From Phormidesmis priestleyi ULC007 (lineage in GTDB: Bacteria > Cyanobacteriota > Cyanobacteriia > Leptolyngbyales > Leptolyngbyaceae), in contig NZ_MPPI01000026.1 in the NCBI RefSeq assembly GCF_001895925.1, positions 15,412 through 64,240 on the forward strand: 48,829 nucleotides of DNA, in the 5' to 3' direction. Below the pieces are notes generated by a model. It ran no database searches. It was not told the origin of the DNA and saw only the letters and a list, made by a program, of their open reading frames with translations. The stretch's first letter is position 1, and each line of letters starts with the position of its first letter. Positions 22,768-32,250 of this stretch are shown in pieces. The position numbers and the translations under genes were made by a program.

Positions 22768-24782
22768 CTCAACCCATCGCGCGTCCAGGACAACTGTTGT
22801 CTTCTCACTTGCACGGCGTGAGCGAGAAGACGATCGCGAGGCTTCCCATCACTCTATCTGAGCTTGGACAAGTTGCTGGGTTATTGCATGACATTGGCAA
22901 ATACAATCCTCAATGGCAGGCGTGGATTAATGCGATCGCCGTTGGAGCCTCTCCGACTAACCATCCGAGTCATGCTCAGGCAGGTGCATCTTGGGCAACT
23001 AAGCAGCTAGGGGTGTTGGGGAACATAGTTGCGCTGTGTGTTGCAGGACATCATCGTGGGTTGTATGACCTTGATCAACTCGACGGGGTTCTAAAAGCCT
23101 ATGACAGTCAGATCGAGGCGGCGATCGCTCAAACTCCCTCTGAGTTTCTCCCTTCAGCACTGGATATCACTAGAGAGCAATTGGAGACCGCTTATGGCGA
23201 AAGTGGCCCTCAACTCTCGATGCTGGTTCGCATTTTGTTCGGAGCGTTGATCGATGGCGATCGTACAGATGTGGCTCAACTTGAGGGCACTTTACCCGCT
23301 ACGCAGTTTGCAAAAATCGCAACTCTACAGGACAACTTAGCGACTCACGTTGCTGAATTCTCTGGGACTTCACCCGTGAACTTAGCTCGAAAGCGTTTCT
23401 ATGATGAGTGTCGTCAATTTGCACAGAAAGTATCACTGCATAATGGTGGGGGCATTTTTGACTTAACTGCACCTTGCGGCTGCGGAAAAACGCTTTCAGG
23501 CGCTCAACTTGCCCTTGATATTGCGAGTCGGCTGCATAAAGATCGGGTGATTTACGTCGCTCCGTTCATCTCTATTTTGGAACAAAATGCTTCAGTTTTA
23601 GCGAAGGTATTAGGACGTGAAAATGTCTTAGAACATCACTCTAATTTCGATCCCAAGTCTGAAGCCTATGAACACAAAATAGCGGGAGAGCGATGGTTAC
23701 ACCCGATCGTAGCGACTACGGCTGTTCAGTTTCTTGAAAGTTTGTTTGAGAACTCTGCTCGACGTTGCCGGAAGCTGCCCAGTATTGTTAACTCGGTGAT
23801 CTTTCTCGATGAAACTCATACGATTCCGACTAATGTTCTGAAACCAGTGATGGAGTCATTAAAGATTTTGGCAGCGCACTGGGGTTGTGTGGTTATTTTA
23901 TCGAGTGCATCACAGCCCGATTATTCACCATTTTGCGCCAACATTACCCCAGTGATTGCTAACCCCGATTACTACTTCAAGGAGTTCAAACGGGTGCGGT
24001 ATGAGGTAATGGGAAAAGTGAGTTGGCTCGAAATTGCCGCTCATCATCATCATCAAGCGTTGATTGTGTGCAACACGATCGCGGCTGCCCGTGATGCCTA
24101 TCGAGCGCATAAAGGATCTGTCTTACTCACTGCTCTTTGCCCCCCGATTCACAGACGCGAAATTATTGCTGATGTCCGGCAAAAGCTTGAAGATGATGAT
24201 CCGATCGTCCTATGTGCGACTCAGCTAGTAGAAGCTGGAGTAGATCTCGATTTTCCGATCGGATACCGCATGATGGCGGGGCTTGATTCAATTATTCAGG
24301 CAGCAGGTCGCGTTAATCGAGAAGGTAAGAACCCGGAAGGCGTGTTGCGAATCTTTTATTCAGAGATTGATTATCCAACTATGCCTGAATATCAGCAGCG
24401 CATTCGGATCACCAAGCAACGTTTAGATGTGGGCGACGACTTACAATCGCCAAACTGTATCAAGGCTTATTCAAAAAGGCTTTATTCGGATTCTGACACT
24501 GATGAATTGGAAATCATTTCAAAGCTCGATCGAGTTGAGATTGAGAGTGTTGCAAAAGCTTTTAAGCTGATAGATGAGCAGATCAGCGTGTTGGTTCGGG
24601 TGCCCCATCATGAGATTAAATTTGATAGCGCTCTAACAAGTCGTGATTTTAGAGCTTTGCAAGGTTTCACGATCGGGGTTTCTAAGTCACGATTTGATAA
24701 AAATATTGCCAACATCAAAGATGTAGAGGGTTTCTATGTGTGGTGCGGTGGTTATGATTGGGGTGCTGATATGGCGCTTTGA
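22764..24782 (+). CDS. cas3: Cas3 nuclease-helicase
   Basis: The 672-residue protein has an N-terminal HD nuclease domain (His15/His17, LLHDIGKYNPQW with H42-D43, NHPSHAQAG, VAGHHRGLYD with H96-H97) and a superfamily 2 helicase: Walker A TAPCGCGKT (235-243), VAPFISILEQ, the DEAD-box variant DETH (349-352), SSASQ, and QAAGRVNREG (motif VI). It unwinds and degrades target DNA once Cascade has bound. It is at the 3' end of the cas operon, whereas I-C operons usually begin with cas3. It is on the short side for the family, mostly in the C-terminal part, but all motifs are present. Confidence 0.92.
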   Translation: MTQPIARPGQLLSSHLHGVSEKTIARLPITLSELGQVAGLLHDIGKYNPQWQAWINAIAVGASPTNHPSHAQAGASWATKQLGVLGNIVALCVAGHHRGLYDLDQLDGVLKAYDSQIEAAIAQTPSEFLPSALDITREQLETAYGESGPQLSMLVRILFGALIDGDRTDVAQLEGTLPATQFAKIATLQDNLATHVAEFSGTSPVNLARKRFYDECRQFAQKVSLHNGGGIFDLTAPCGCGKTLSGAQLALDIASRLHKDRVIYVAPFISILEQNASVLAKVLGRENVLEHHSNFDPKSEAYEHKIAGERWLHPIVATTAVQFLESLFENSARRCRKLPSIVNSVIFLDETHTIPTNVLKPVMESLKILAAHWGCVVILSSASQPDYSPFCANITPVIANPDYYFKEFKRVRYEVMGKVSWLEIAAHHHHQALIVCNTIAAARDAYRAHKGSVLLTALCPPIHRREIIADVRQKLEDDDPIVLCATQLVEAGVDLDFPIGYRMMAGLDSIIQAAGRVNREGKNPEGVLRIFYSEIDYPTMPEYQQRIRITKQRLDVGDDLQSPNCIKAYSKRLYSDSDTDELEIISKLDRVEIESVAKAFKLIDEQISVLVRVPHHEIKFDSALTSRDFRALQGFTIGVSKSRFDKNIANIKDVEGFYVWCGGYDWGADMAL

Positions 24783-24813
24783 GGTGTGCCATCCAACTAT
24801 TTAACAGGTGGCG

Positions 24814-25035
24814 ATGGCTAAACGCGAGGCTAAGGGCATCGGAACTGGTCGTAGTGAGGGGTCGAAGCGTACTCAATTTGTGGGGAAAAAGGTTACGGTT
24901 CCAGTTACTTTTTCATGCACATTGCCGATCGATAAAGCTGCGATCGCAAAGAAGTTAAAAGGGCGGGGGAGCAGAGTAAGGCGGTTGATCTTAAAATATT
25001 GGGACGAATTTATCGACGAGAGCGCGGATGGGTAG
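24814..25035 (+). CDS. Small basic protein between cas3 and the array, unrecognised
   Basis: ATG 24814 has AGGTGG a few bases upstream; a GTG at 24808 is also possible. The 73-residue product has a basic, glycine-rich N-terminus (REAKGIGTGRSEGSKR), a strand-like segment (KVTVPVTFSCTLPI) and then DKAAIAKKLKGRGSRVRRLI with LKYWDEFIDE, a helix-turn-helix-like or ribbon-helix-helix-like layout. It starts 31 bp after the cas3 stop on the same strand and ends at the array leader, so it is probably part of the cas transcript. A DNA-binding role at the leader or in autoregulation is a guess. It is not a Cas2 or Cas4. Confidence 0.5.
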   Translation: MAKREAKGIGTGRSEGSKRTQFVGKKVTVPVTFSCTLPIDKAAIAKKLKGRGSRVRRLILKYWDEFIDESADG

Positions 25036-25248
25036 GTGTTTGTGATGAGGTTTTAATTTAGTTAGCTGAATGCGTTACTAGGCAATGGTTTGAGCCTATT
25101 TTGACGATAGGTGTTCCGCGCTCCGATTAATTAACTGGAAAGTAATGGAGTTTAATTATGTAATCTTGTTTGAGGATGACAACTTGTTTCGGGGTTCGCA
25201 CGATCGACCTCTGAAACTATTAGTAGGACGGGATTTCTAGCTCCCACT
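25036..25248 (+). promoter_or_regulatory. CRISPR leader region
   Basis: This 213-bp non-coding, fairly AT-rich stretch lies on the 5' side of the first repeat, given the array direction implied by the ATTGAAAC 3' ends. It should hold the array promoter and the integration site determinants. I cannot point to a reliable promoter motif. Confidence 0.6.
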
Positions 25249-28200
25249 GTAGCGGCGGCTTTCGGGCTGCTGCTTGAATTGAAACCTGTCTTCCCTCGTG
25301 GGTTTATTTCTGTGTCGATCCCGTAGCGGCGGCTTTCGGGCTGCTGCTTGAATTGAAACGGATTACCTGCTCTCAATGAGAAGCAGAAGTCAGGTAGCGG
25401 CGGCTTTCGGGCTGCTGCTTGAATTGAAACAACCTGTTTCGGTGCGTCGATCTTTCCCCGGAAGTAGCGGCGGCTTTCGGGCTGCTGCTTGAATTGAAAC
25501 ACCACATACTGACTGGGAAGCACATCCTCCTGAAGGTAGCGGCGGCTTTCGGGCTGCTGCTTGAATTGAAACAAGCAAAGCTTCACGGAAATTCGAGAGG
25601 GGAATTTTAAGGTAGCGGCGGCTTTCGGGCTGCTGCTTGAATTGAAACTGAACCAACAAAGCCAGGGAACAGAGAATCAAGTCGTAGCGGCGGCTTTCGG
25701 GCTGCTGCTTGAATTGAAACTGGAAATGTTTCGGCGATCGCTCTGGCTTTAAGTGGTAGCGGCGGCTTTCGGGCTGCTGCTTGAATTGAAACTCCTCGCA
25801 TTCAGCGCAACACTCGCCCCACGATTAGGTAGCGGCGGCTTTCGGGCTGCTGCTTGAATTGAAACTCTAATATCATCGATAGGGGTTCGCACTTCAAAGC
25901 GTAGCGGCGGCTTTCGGGCTGCTGCTTGAATTGAAACGGTTAATCCGACGTGGTAGACGAGGACGCAGGTAGCGGCGGCTTTCGGGCTGCTGCTTGAATT
26001 GAAACCAGGATATTGTCATCGGGATTGACCCTGGCAAGAAGTAGCGGCGGCTTTCGGGCTGCTGCTTGAATTGAAACTCGCGAAACTAGACAAGATAAAC
26101 TACCCCACCGCATAGACGTAGCGGCGGCTTTCGGGCTGCTGCTTGAATTGAAACTTCAGACCTGGGAGGAACAAACAGCAAGCGGTTTTAACGTAGCGGC
26201 GGCTTTCGGGCTGCTGCTTGAATTGAAACAGGGACAGGATGGATTCACGTCGGTTAATCCGACGTAGCGGCGGCTTTCGGGCTGCTGCTTGAATTGAAAC
26301 GAATGGAGGGAAGAGAGCGATCGAGAATCTGTGCGGGTAGCGGCGGCTTTCGGGCTGCTGCTTGAATTGAAACATGAAGCTCGATCAGGCGATCGGTGGC
26401 TTCGGTGTGCGTAGCGGCGGCTTTCGGGCTGCTGCTTGAATTGAAACAAGAGTAGGCGCGATCGTAAAGCTGTTGTTATCTCGTAGCGGCGGCTTTCGGG
26501 CTGCTGCTTGAATTGAAACAGCCCCAACTCTTGACGAACGTTTTTGAAGGTGCGCCCGGTAGCGGCGGCTTTCGGGCTGCTGCTTGAATTGAAACCCCAC
26601 TTGCGGAATGTGTACCTCATTCATCCCCGCCGTAGCGGCGGCTTTCGGGCTGCTGCTTGAATTGAAACAGCAACGCAGAGCGAAACACTTTCACCCCCCA
26701 GCACGTAGCGGCGGCTTTCGGGCTGCTGCTTGAATTGAAACTTGACTCACTGGCTAAATACATCGAGGCTTATAAACGTAGCGGCGGCTTTCGGGCTGCT
26801 GCTTGAATTGAAACATACAAATCCTTCATAAGTACAGTTAATTTGGAAGTAGCGGCGGCTTTCGGGCTGCTGCTTGAATTGAAACAGTTCTTTTTGCAAC
26901 CGATCGCGCGCCGCATTCCCTGTAGCGGCGGCTTTCGGGCTGCTGCTTGAATTGAAACGCGCAACACAAACTTACGCAACTGATTGTAGACCGTAGCGGC
27001 GGCTTTCGGGCTGCTGCTTGAATTGAAACTGTCTAAAAATTTGCAGAATGTTGCCGAAGTCAAGTAGCGGCGGCTTTCGGGCTGCTGCTTGAATTGAAAC
27101 GAGACCATTTCAGCCTCAAAGCCGCGCAGACGGAGTAGCGGCGGCTTTCGGGCTGCTGCTTGAATTGAAACAAAGCATCTTTGTCTTTGCCGTCTTTGCC
27201 ACCATCGTAGCGGCGGCTTTCGGGCTGCTGCTTGAATTGAAACCGGCAAACCTTTTGCACCACTCAGGTTTGCAGCACTCGTAGCGGCGGCTTTCGGGCT
27301 GCTGCTTGAATTGAAACTTAGGAATTTACAGACAAGCGGTGGCTTGTTCAGCGTGTAGCGGCGGCTTTCGGGCTGCTGCTTGAATTGAAACACGACCTCA
27401 AGGGCGTTTACGAGTCGATCGAGCGGTAGCGGCGGCTTTCGGGCTGCTGCTTGAATTGAAACTTTCTCAAGACTCGATCGCTGCGAAAGTCTCTGAGGTA
27501 GCGGCGGCTTTCGGGCTGCTGCTTGAATTGAAACCTCTTGTTTGACTAAAAGATCCTGTTTCCTTTCAGGTAGCGGCGGCTTTCGGGCTGCTGCTTGAAT
27601 TGAAACGGAAGAGTGAGAGTATTTTCGGAACTTTCTTGTAGCGTAGCGGCGGCTTTCGGGCTGCTGCTTGAATTGAAACAAGTGAAATGCCAAAGCGAAG
27701 ACTGCTTTTAATGCGTAGCGGCGGCTTTCGGGCTGCTGCTTGAATTGAAACAGCTTAACTCTAGAGGTAGAAGAGGTGACTCTTGGTAGCGGCGGCTTTC
27801 GGGCTGCTGCTTGAATTGAAACGTGCAGATGCACGGTTAGAGGAGGAATCCAGCGAGTAGCGGCGGCTTTCGGGCTGCTGCTTGAATTGAAACTTTCTCT
27901 ATGCTCCCTTTGCGATTGCCCAACTCGTAGCGGCGGCTTTCGGGCTGCTGCTTGAATTGAAACTGGCAGAGGCGACCGTGAATCGGCGGCTGGCTGCAAT
28001 CAAGTAGCGGCGGCTTTCGGGCTGCTGCTTGAATTGAAACACTAACATCTTGAACGCGGGCAACTTGGGCGATGGCGTAGCGGCGGCTTTCGGGCTGCTG
28101 CTTGAATTGAAACGAAATCGTGGGCGGCTTGCAGTCGAGCGGCGTGAGTAGCGGCGGCTTTCGGGCTGCTGCTTGAATTGAAACCAATATAAGGAGCGGT

Positions 28201-28481
28201 CGAAGAGTGGGTAAGGCATCGGGAGTAGCGGCGGCTTTCGGGCTGCTGCTTGAATTGAAACTTCCAACACAAAGATCGAGAATTGAGGTTGATTGGGTAG
28301 CGGCGGCTTTCGGGCTGCTGCTTGAATTGAAACAGTGATTGGTCGGCGGGGGTTACAATCTCGATTCTCCCAGGTAGCGGCGGCTTTCGGGCTGCTGCTT
28401 GAATTGAAACAAGCCATGCAATCTTTGGCTTATTTAGAATCCACGTAGCGGCGGCTTTCGGGCTGCTGCTTGAATTGAAAC
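25249..28481 (+). CRISPR. Type I-C CRISPR array, 45 repeats of 37 bp and 44 spacers
   Basis: The repeat starts GTAGCGGCGGCTTTCGGG and ends TGAATTGAAAC. I placed all 45 copies by hand and see no variant among them, including the last. Spacers are 31-40 bp, mostly 34-37. The repeat RNA can fold AGCGGCGGC against GCTGCTGCT (nine pairs, two of them G-U), leaving TGAATTGAAAC as an 11-nt handle, as expected for Cas5d processing. The 3' ATTGAAAC end sets transcription on the plus strand, in line with the cas genes upstream. Spacers 10 and 14 share GGTTAATCCGAC. Seven spacers (7, 15, 16, 17, 23, 30, 31) contain CGATCG. The distal end lies 38 bp from the antiporter stop. Confidence 0.97.
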
Positions 28482-28517
28482 GCTGCTTGAATTGAAATGA
28501 ATTGAAATGAATTGGAA
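28482..28517 (+). repeat. Decayed repeat tail beyond the last CRISPR repeat
   Basis: Directly after the last repeat comes GCTGCTTGAATTGAAAT, the 3' part of a further repeat without any spacer, then GAATTGAAAT and GAATTGG. This makes a short tandem series of the TGAATTGAAA unit. It looks like slippage or an aberrant terminal repeat. Confidence 0.7.
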
Positions 28518-28518
28518 C

Positions 28519-29652
28519 TTAAGCTGGATAGAAGTAAAAAGTAATTGCCAAAACAAGATAGGTTGCCAAGAGCAAGGCTCCTTCAAGCCAGTTTGATTTT
28601 CCGTCTGAGATCGTTGAGTTACTGAGTAACACAGCAACACCAACCGCGACCAACTCAAACGGGTTGAAGCTCAAATCCATCGGTTGACCCAAAACGAAAC
28701 CTGCTAACACTAAAACCGGAGCCACAAACAGCGCAATTTGTAAACTCGACCCAACCGCAACTGCCATTGAAAGCTCCATCTTGTTTTTCATGGCGACGGT
28801 TACGGCAGTGGCGTGTTCTGCCGCGTTACCAATGATTGGCAGCAAAATCACTCCGGTAAACAGAGGGGTCAAACCTAACTGGGCGGTAGCTGCTTCCAAG
28901 GCACCCACGAGCAGTTCCGATTCGATCGCAACCAGCACTGTAATTCCCAGCAGCACCCCGACCCAAAACCACAGATGGCGCTGATCGTGAGAAGCCGATG
29001 TGGGTGTCGCCTCTGTGCTCTCGCAAGACTCGATCGCAGCTAACTCCAGGTTATATAGATGAGTATGCGTCCGCATCGAAAACAGCAGCATCAGCCCATA
29101 CACTAAAATTAATACGATCGCGACTGCGCTAGAAAGACGCTGCATCGTAGGTTCAGGAATGCCACCTGCGAGCAGGTTTGCCGCAGTCGGGAGCAAAATG
29201 GCGATCACCGCAAGATTCAGCGAAGAAGCATTAACCCGTGCCGCCGTTTGATGAAACACTTGTTCTGGGTAGCGAAGCCCCCCAAGCAGCATCGAAAAAC
29301 CTAGCACGAGCAACAAATTGCCGATGATCGAGCCAGTAATGGTGGCTTGAACGACATCAACTAACCCGGCTTTAAGTGCAATCAGGGCGATAATCAGTTC
29401 AGTAGCATTGCCAAACGTTGCATTCAAGAGACCGCCGATCGTCGCCCCCAAAACGACAGAAAGTTCTTCAGTCGCCGTTCCCATCCAGCCAGCGAGGGGC
29501 ACGATCGCCAAACCTGAAGTGATGAAGACAGCAAGTTCTCCCCACCCTAAAAAGTGGGCAGCGATCGAGATTGGCACAAAGACCAACAGGGCCGTAAAAA
29601 TGGATTCTTTAGTTAGCATCGTTGTAAACGATAGCAGACTTCTCTTCATCAA
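28519..29652 (-). CDS. cax: Ca2+/H+ antiporter (CAX family)
   Basis: The 377-residue integral membrane protein has about eleven hydrophobic segments in two halves, each with the CAX acidic repeat: FGNATELIIALIALKAG (first) and IGNAAEHATAVTVAMKNKME (second). It exports Ca2+ in exchange for protons across the plasma membrane and supports salt or alkaline tolerance in studied cyanobacterial homologs. An acidic stretch (ESCESTEATPTSASHD) separates the halves. ATG 29619 (MLTKESIFTALL) is an alternative start closer to the first membrane segment. It converges with the CRISPR array; its stop is 38 bp from the last repeat. Confidence 0.9.
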   Translation of the reverse strand: MMKRSLLSFTTMLTKESIFTALLVFVPISIAAHFLGWGELAVFITSGLAIVPLAGWMGTATEELSVVLGATIGGLLNATFGNATELIIALIALKAGLVDVVQATITGSIIGNLLLVLGFSMLLGGLRYPEQVFHQTAARVNASSLNLAVIAILLPTAANLLAGGIPEPTMQRLSSAVAIVLILVYGLMLLFSMRTHTHLYNLELAAIESCESTEATPTSASHDQRHLWFWVGVLLGITVLVAIESELLVGALEAATAQLGLTPLFTGVILLPIIGNAAEHATAVTVAMKNKMELSMAVAVGSSLQIALFVAPVLVLAGFVLGQPMDLSFNPFELVAVGVAVLLSNSTISDGKSNWLEGALLLATYLVLAITFYFYPA

Positions 29653-29706
29653 GAACCTGAAATGAGCGCGATCTTCAGCTTCTGAAAATTCTGGTAGCCA
29701 CCAAGG

Positions 29707-30339
29707 CTAAGGCGTGGGGCAACTGGGGTAGAGGTGCCAGCCTTCGGTTGAAATATCTAGATCTTTGATCAGACCTGTTTGCAATTCGAGCACCCAACCA
29801 TGAACTTGAGGCGCACGATCTTCCCGCAAGGCATTCCGCATAATTGAGGTTTGGTAGAGATTCTTGACTTGAGCTTTGACATTCAACTCAGCGAGGCGAT
29901 TTAGTTTGCTTTCGCGGCTAGACAGTTCGTCAATTTCCTCTCGATTTTGCAGATACAGTTCTCGAATCGGGTTGACCCAGCTATCGACAAGCACTGCCGT
30001 GACTCCTTCAAAAGCAGCCTGAATCCCGCCGCAATAATAATGACCACAGACCAGAATGTGCTCAACATGCAGGTAGTCGATCGCATACTCCAAGATTGAC
30101 AAAAGATTAATATCGGTTAGGCAAACCTGATTGGCAATATTGCGGTGGACAAAAACTTCACCCGGTTCGGTTTGCATAAACTGGGTCAGGGGTAAACGGC
30201 TATCTGAACACCCAATATAGAGATAGCGCGGGGTTTGTCCGACCGATAGAGTCTTGAAGTAGTTGGGATCAATTTGCTGCTGTTGAGCCGCCCACGATCG
30301 GTTATTCTGCAAGATCTCCTCAATGCGGCGATGATTCAT
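29707..30339 (-). CDS. Beta-type carbonic anhydrase
   Basis: The 210-residue protein has the beta-class zinc ligands: C44 with the D46-R48 dyad in YIGCSDSRLP, and H100 and C103 in VCGHYYCGG. It interconverts CO2 and bicarbonate. Lengths and motifs match cytoplasmic or carboxysomal beta-enzymes; there is no signal peptide. It is the only gene in the window, besides the SulP transporter, with a possible role in inorganic carbon supply, and the two are not adjacent. It is followed by the antiporter on the same strand after a 54-bp gap. Confidence 0.93.
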   Translation of the reverse strand: MNHRRIEEILQNNRSWAAQQQQIDPNYFKTLSVGQTPRYLYIGCSDSRLPLTQFMQTEPGEVFVHRNIANQVCLTDINLLSILEYAIDYLHVEHILVCGHYYCGGIQAAFEGVTAVLVDSWVNPIRELYLQNREEIDELSSRESKLNRLAELNVKAQVKNLYQTSIMRNALREDRAPQVHGWVLELQTGLIKDLDISTEGWHLYPSCPTP

Positions 30340-30631
30340 CGTTTGTCGACAGTCATAAATGTAAAGAAGACTTTGAACGAAACCATGAACTACAAGCCGA
30401 TCACGGCTTTAGAGACACAGCATAGAGTCTTTACTATAGTATCTGACTCCAGACGAACCCGATGCCTTTGGTTGACTATTCTCAGTCGTCTTATTTTGTA
30501 GAAAAAGACTGCTAAGAGCTTCGTCGCAAAAGATATCCCAGTTTTTTGTTACCTTCCAAAATAGACCGATCGGCTTTTTTGTGCAATTCTGAAAGAAGCT
30601 TGCCCCGCAATATGCGCCTGATTAAGAATCT

Positions 30632-31243
30632 ATGGCAATTACCAATCGCCCCCCCCAAGCCGAAACCGAAACCCGAACTCGCATTCTTAAATCTGCGCTA
30701 AAGCTCTTTGCCCGTAATGGTTATGATGGCACCACGACCCGCGATTTAGCCGAACACGCTGGAGTCGCCGAAGGCACGCTGTTTCGTCATTTTGCCAATA
30801 AGAAAGCAATTTTGGTCGAGATTGCCACCCAGGGATGGATCGAGATTCTCACTGACCTCTTGACCGAGTTGAGCGAGATGGGCAGCTATCAGGCAGTGGC
30901 GCAAGTGATGCGGCGACGGATGCTGCACCTGCACCAAAACGCAGACATGCTCAAAGTTTGCTTTATGGAAGCGCAGTTTCATCCCGATTTGCGTGAACAT
31001 ATTCAGTCAGAAGTGATTAACAAAATGACTGATGTGGCAGAAGCTTTTTTTCAAACTGCGATGGATCGAGGCGTTTATCGTCAGATGAATCCTAAACTGG
31101 TGGCGCGAGTGTTTTTGGGCATGTTTGCGATCGCAGGCTTCAGTCAAGACACTATCATGCAACCCAATAGCTCCCCTGGTGAAATGAAGGAAATGGCAGA
31201 AGGGTTAGCCGATATTTTCTTAAACGGGGTCTTGGCACCTTAG
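30632..31243 (+). CDS. TetR-family transcriptional regulator
   Basis: The 203-residue protein begins with a TetR HTH (residues about 15-62: TRILKSALKLFARNGYDGTT, TRDLAEHAGVAEGTLFRHFA, NKKAIL). The helical C-terminal domain binds an unknown ligand. It is divergent from the carbonic anhydrase, with 292 bp between, and upstream of ureD, so its target could be either or itself. I see no clear palindromic operator in the 292 bp. A palindromic repeat follows its stop by about 45 bp and may terminate it. Confidence 0.88.
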   Translation: MAITNRPPQAETETRTRILKSALKLFARNGYDGTTTRDLAEHAGVAEGTLFRHFANKKAILVEIATQGWIEILTDLLTELSEMGSYQAVAQVMRRRMLHLHQNADMLKVCFMEAQFHPDLREHIQSEVINKMTDVAEAFFQTAMDRGVYRQMNPKLVARVFLGMFAIAGFSQDTIMQPNSSPGEMKEMAEGLADIFLNGVLAP

Positions 31244-31289
31244 CGATCGTGAATTAAATAAGACCCGGATTTGCCCTCACCCCAACCCT

Positions 31290-31339
31290 CTCCCCAAGGA
31301 GAGGGAGCATGAGTCGCGGTTCCTCTTCTCCTTGGGGAG
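31290..31339. repeat. Palindromic intergenic repeat (CTCCCCAAGGAGA type)
   Basis: CTCCCCAAGGAGA (31290-31302) has its exact reverse complement at 31327-31339, and the pairing extends into GGGA/TCCT. It is preceded by CCCTCACCCCAACCCTCTCC, a stretch seen in many bacterial intergenic repeats. It can form a stable hairpin between the TetR gene and ureD. There is no T-run. Confidence 0.75.
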
Positions 31340-31357
31340 TATGTCAAACCAAACTAA

Positions 31358-32242
31358 TTGCAGTTGACCGTTAGCTCACTTTGTTCTGTGAATCAACCTC
31401 TCCCCGCTCTGACTGAGACAACCCCTACCGATTGGCATGGCAGCTTATGCCTGGAGTTTGCAAACCGTCAAGGTTCGACTCAACTCATTCACAGTCAGAC
31501 AAAAGCACCTCTAAAGATACAACGCCCCTTTTATCCAGAGGGATCTGAGGTTTGTCATAGCGTGATTATGCACACGGCAGGCGGAATCGTGGGGGGCGAT
31601 CGGCTGTCCCTCGATTTTCGCCTCAAATCTAAAGCTCACGCGCTGATCACTACGGCCGCCGCCAGCAAGATTTACAAAACCAACGGTAGAGAAGCCAGGC
31701 AAGTCGTTCAGGTAGACGTAGCCAGCGGAGCCTGCTTGGAGTGGTTTCCGCAGGAAACGATCGTCTTCAACCAAGCGGTCTATCGGCAGGAAATGCGGGT
31801 GAATCTCGCGCCTGATGCCACTTGGCTTGGTTGGGAAATTACCCGATTTGGTCGCAGTGCTAGGGGCGAACGGTTTATCGAAGGCGAGTGGCGATCGCAC
31901 ACTGAAGTTTGGCAGCACGATCGCCCGATTTGGGTCGATCGTCAGTGGCTTCCGGGCAGCGAGGCGTTAGTCACCAGTCTTCACGGGTTGGCAACCTGTC
32001 CTGTGGTGGGCAGTTTCGCCTGGATTGGGCGATCGATCGATCCAGAAATCATCGAAAAAGCGCGTTCTGTCTGGGCGGGTAACGGAGAAATCGGCGTGAC
32101 TCGCTTGATGTCTGGGCTACTGTGTCGCTATCGAGGTCATTCTACAATGGAGGCGCGACAGTGGTTTATTGAAGTTTGGCGACTGGTGCGAGAGTTGTAT
32201 TGCGATCGTGCTATCTGCGTTCCAAGAGTTTGGCAACAATAA
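31358..32242 (+). CDS. ureD: Urease accessory protein UreD
   Basis: The conserved UreD core is clear: KAPLKIQRPFYPEGSEVCHS, MHTAGGIVGGDRLSLD, LITTAAASKIYKTNGREARQ, LEWFPQETIVFNQAVY, GWEITRFGRSARGERFIEGE. The protein is 294 residues from TTG 31358; GTG 31385 is another possible start, and no ATG is available, so the N-terminus is uncertain. UreD, with UreF and UreG, delivers nickel to apo-urease. The usual partners ureA and ureB follow, but a nucleotidyltransferase gene lies between. Confidence 0.92.
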   Translation: MQLTVSSLCSVNQPLPALTETTPTDWHGSLCLEFANRQGSTQLIHSQTKAPLKIQRPFYPEGSEVCHSVIMHTAGGIVGGDRLSLDFRLKSKAHALITTAAASKIYKTNGREARQVVQVDVASGACLEWFPQETIVFNQAVYRQEMRVNLAPDATWLGWEITRFGRSARGERFIEGEWRSHTEVWQHDRPIWVDRQWLPGSEALVTSLHGLATCPVVGSFAWIGRSIDPEIIEKARSVWAGNGEIGVTRLMSGLLCRYRGHSTMEARQWFIEVWRLVRELYCDRAICVPRVWQQ

Positions 32243-32250
32243 CGGAGGAC

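Noticed and set aside
27463-27497. Spacer 31 shares about 14 nt (CAAGACTCGATCGC) with the antiporter gene near 29024
   Set aside because: The match is short and centred on a common HIP1-like word; not evidence of self-targeting.
25152-28417. Many minus-strand frames with repeating SIQAAARKPPL, FKQQPESRRY or NSSSSPKAAAT peptides
   Set aside because: They are translations of the 37-bp CRISPR repeat in three frames, not repeat proteins.
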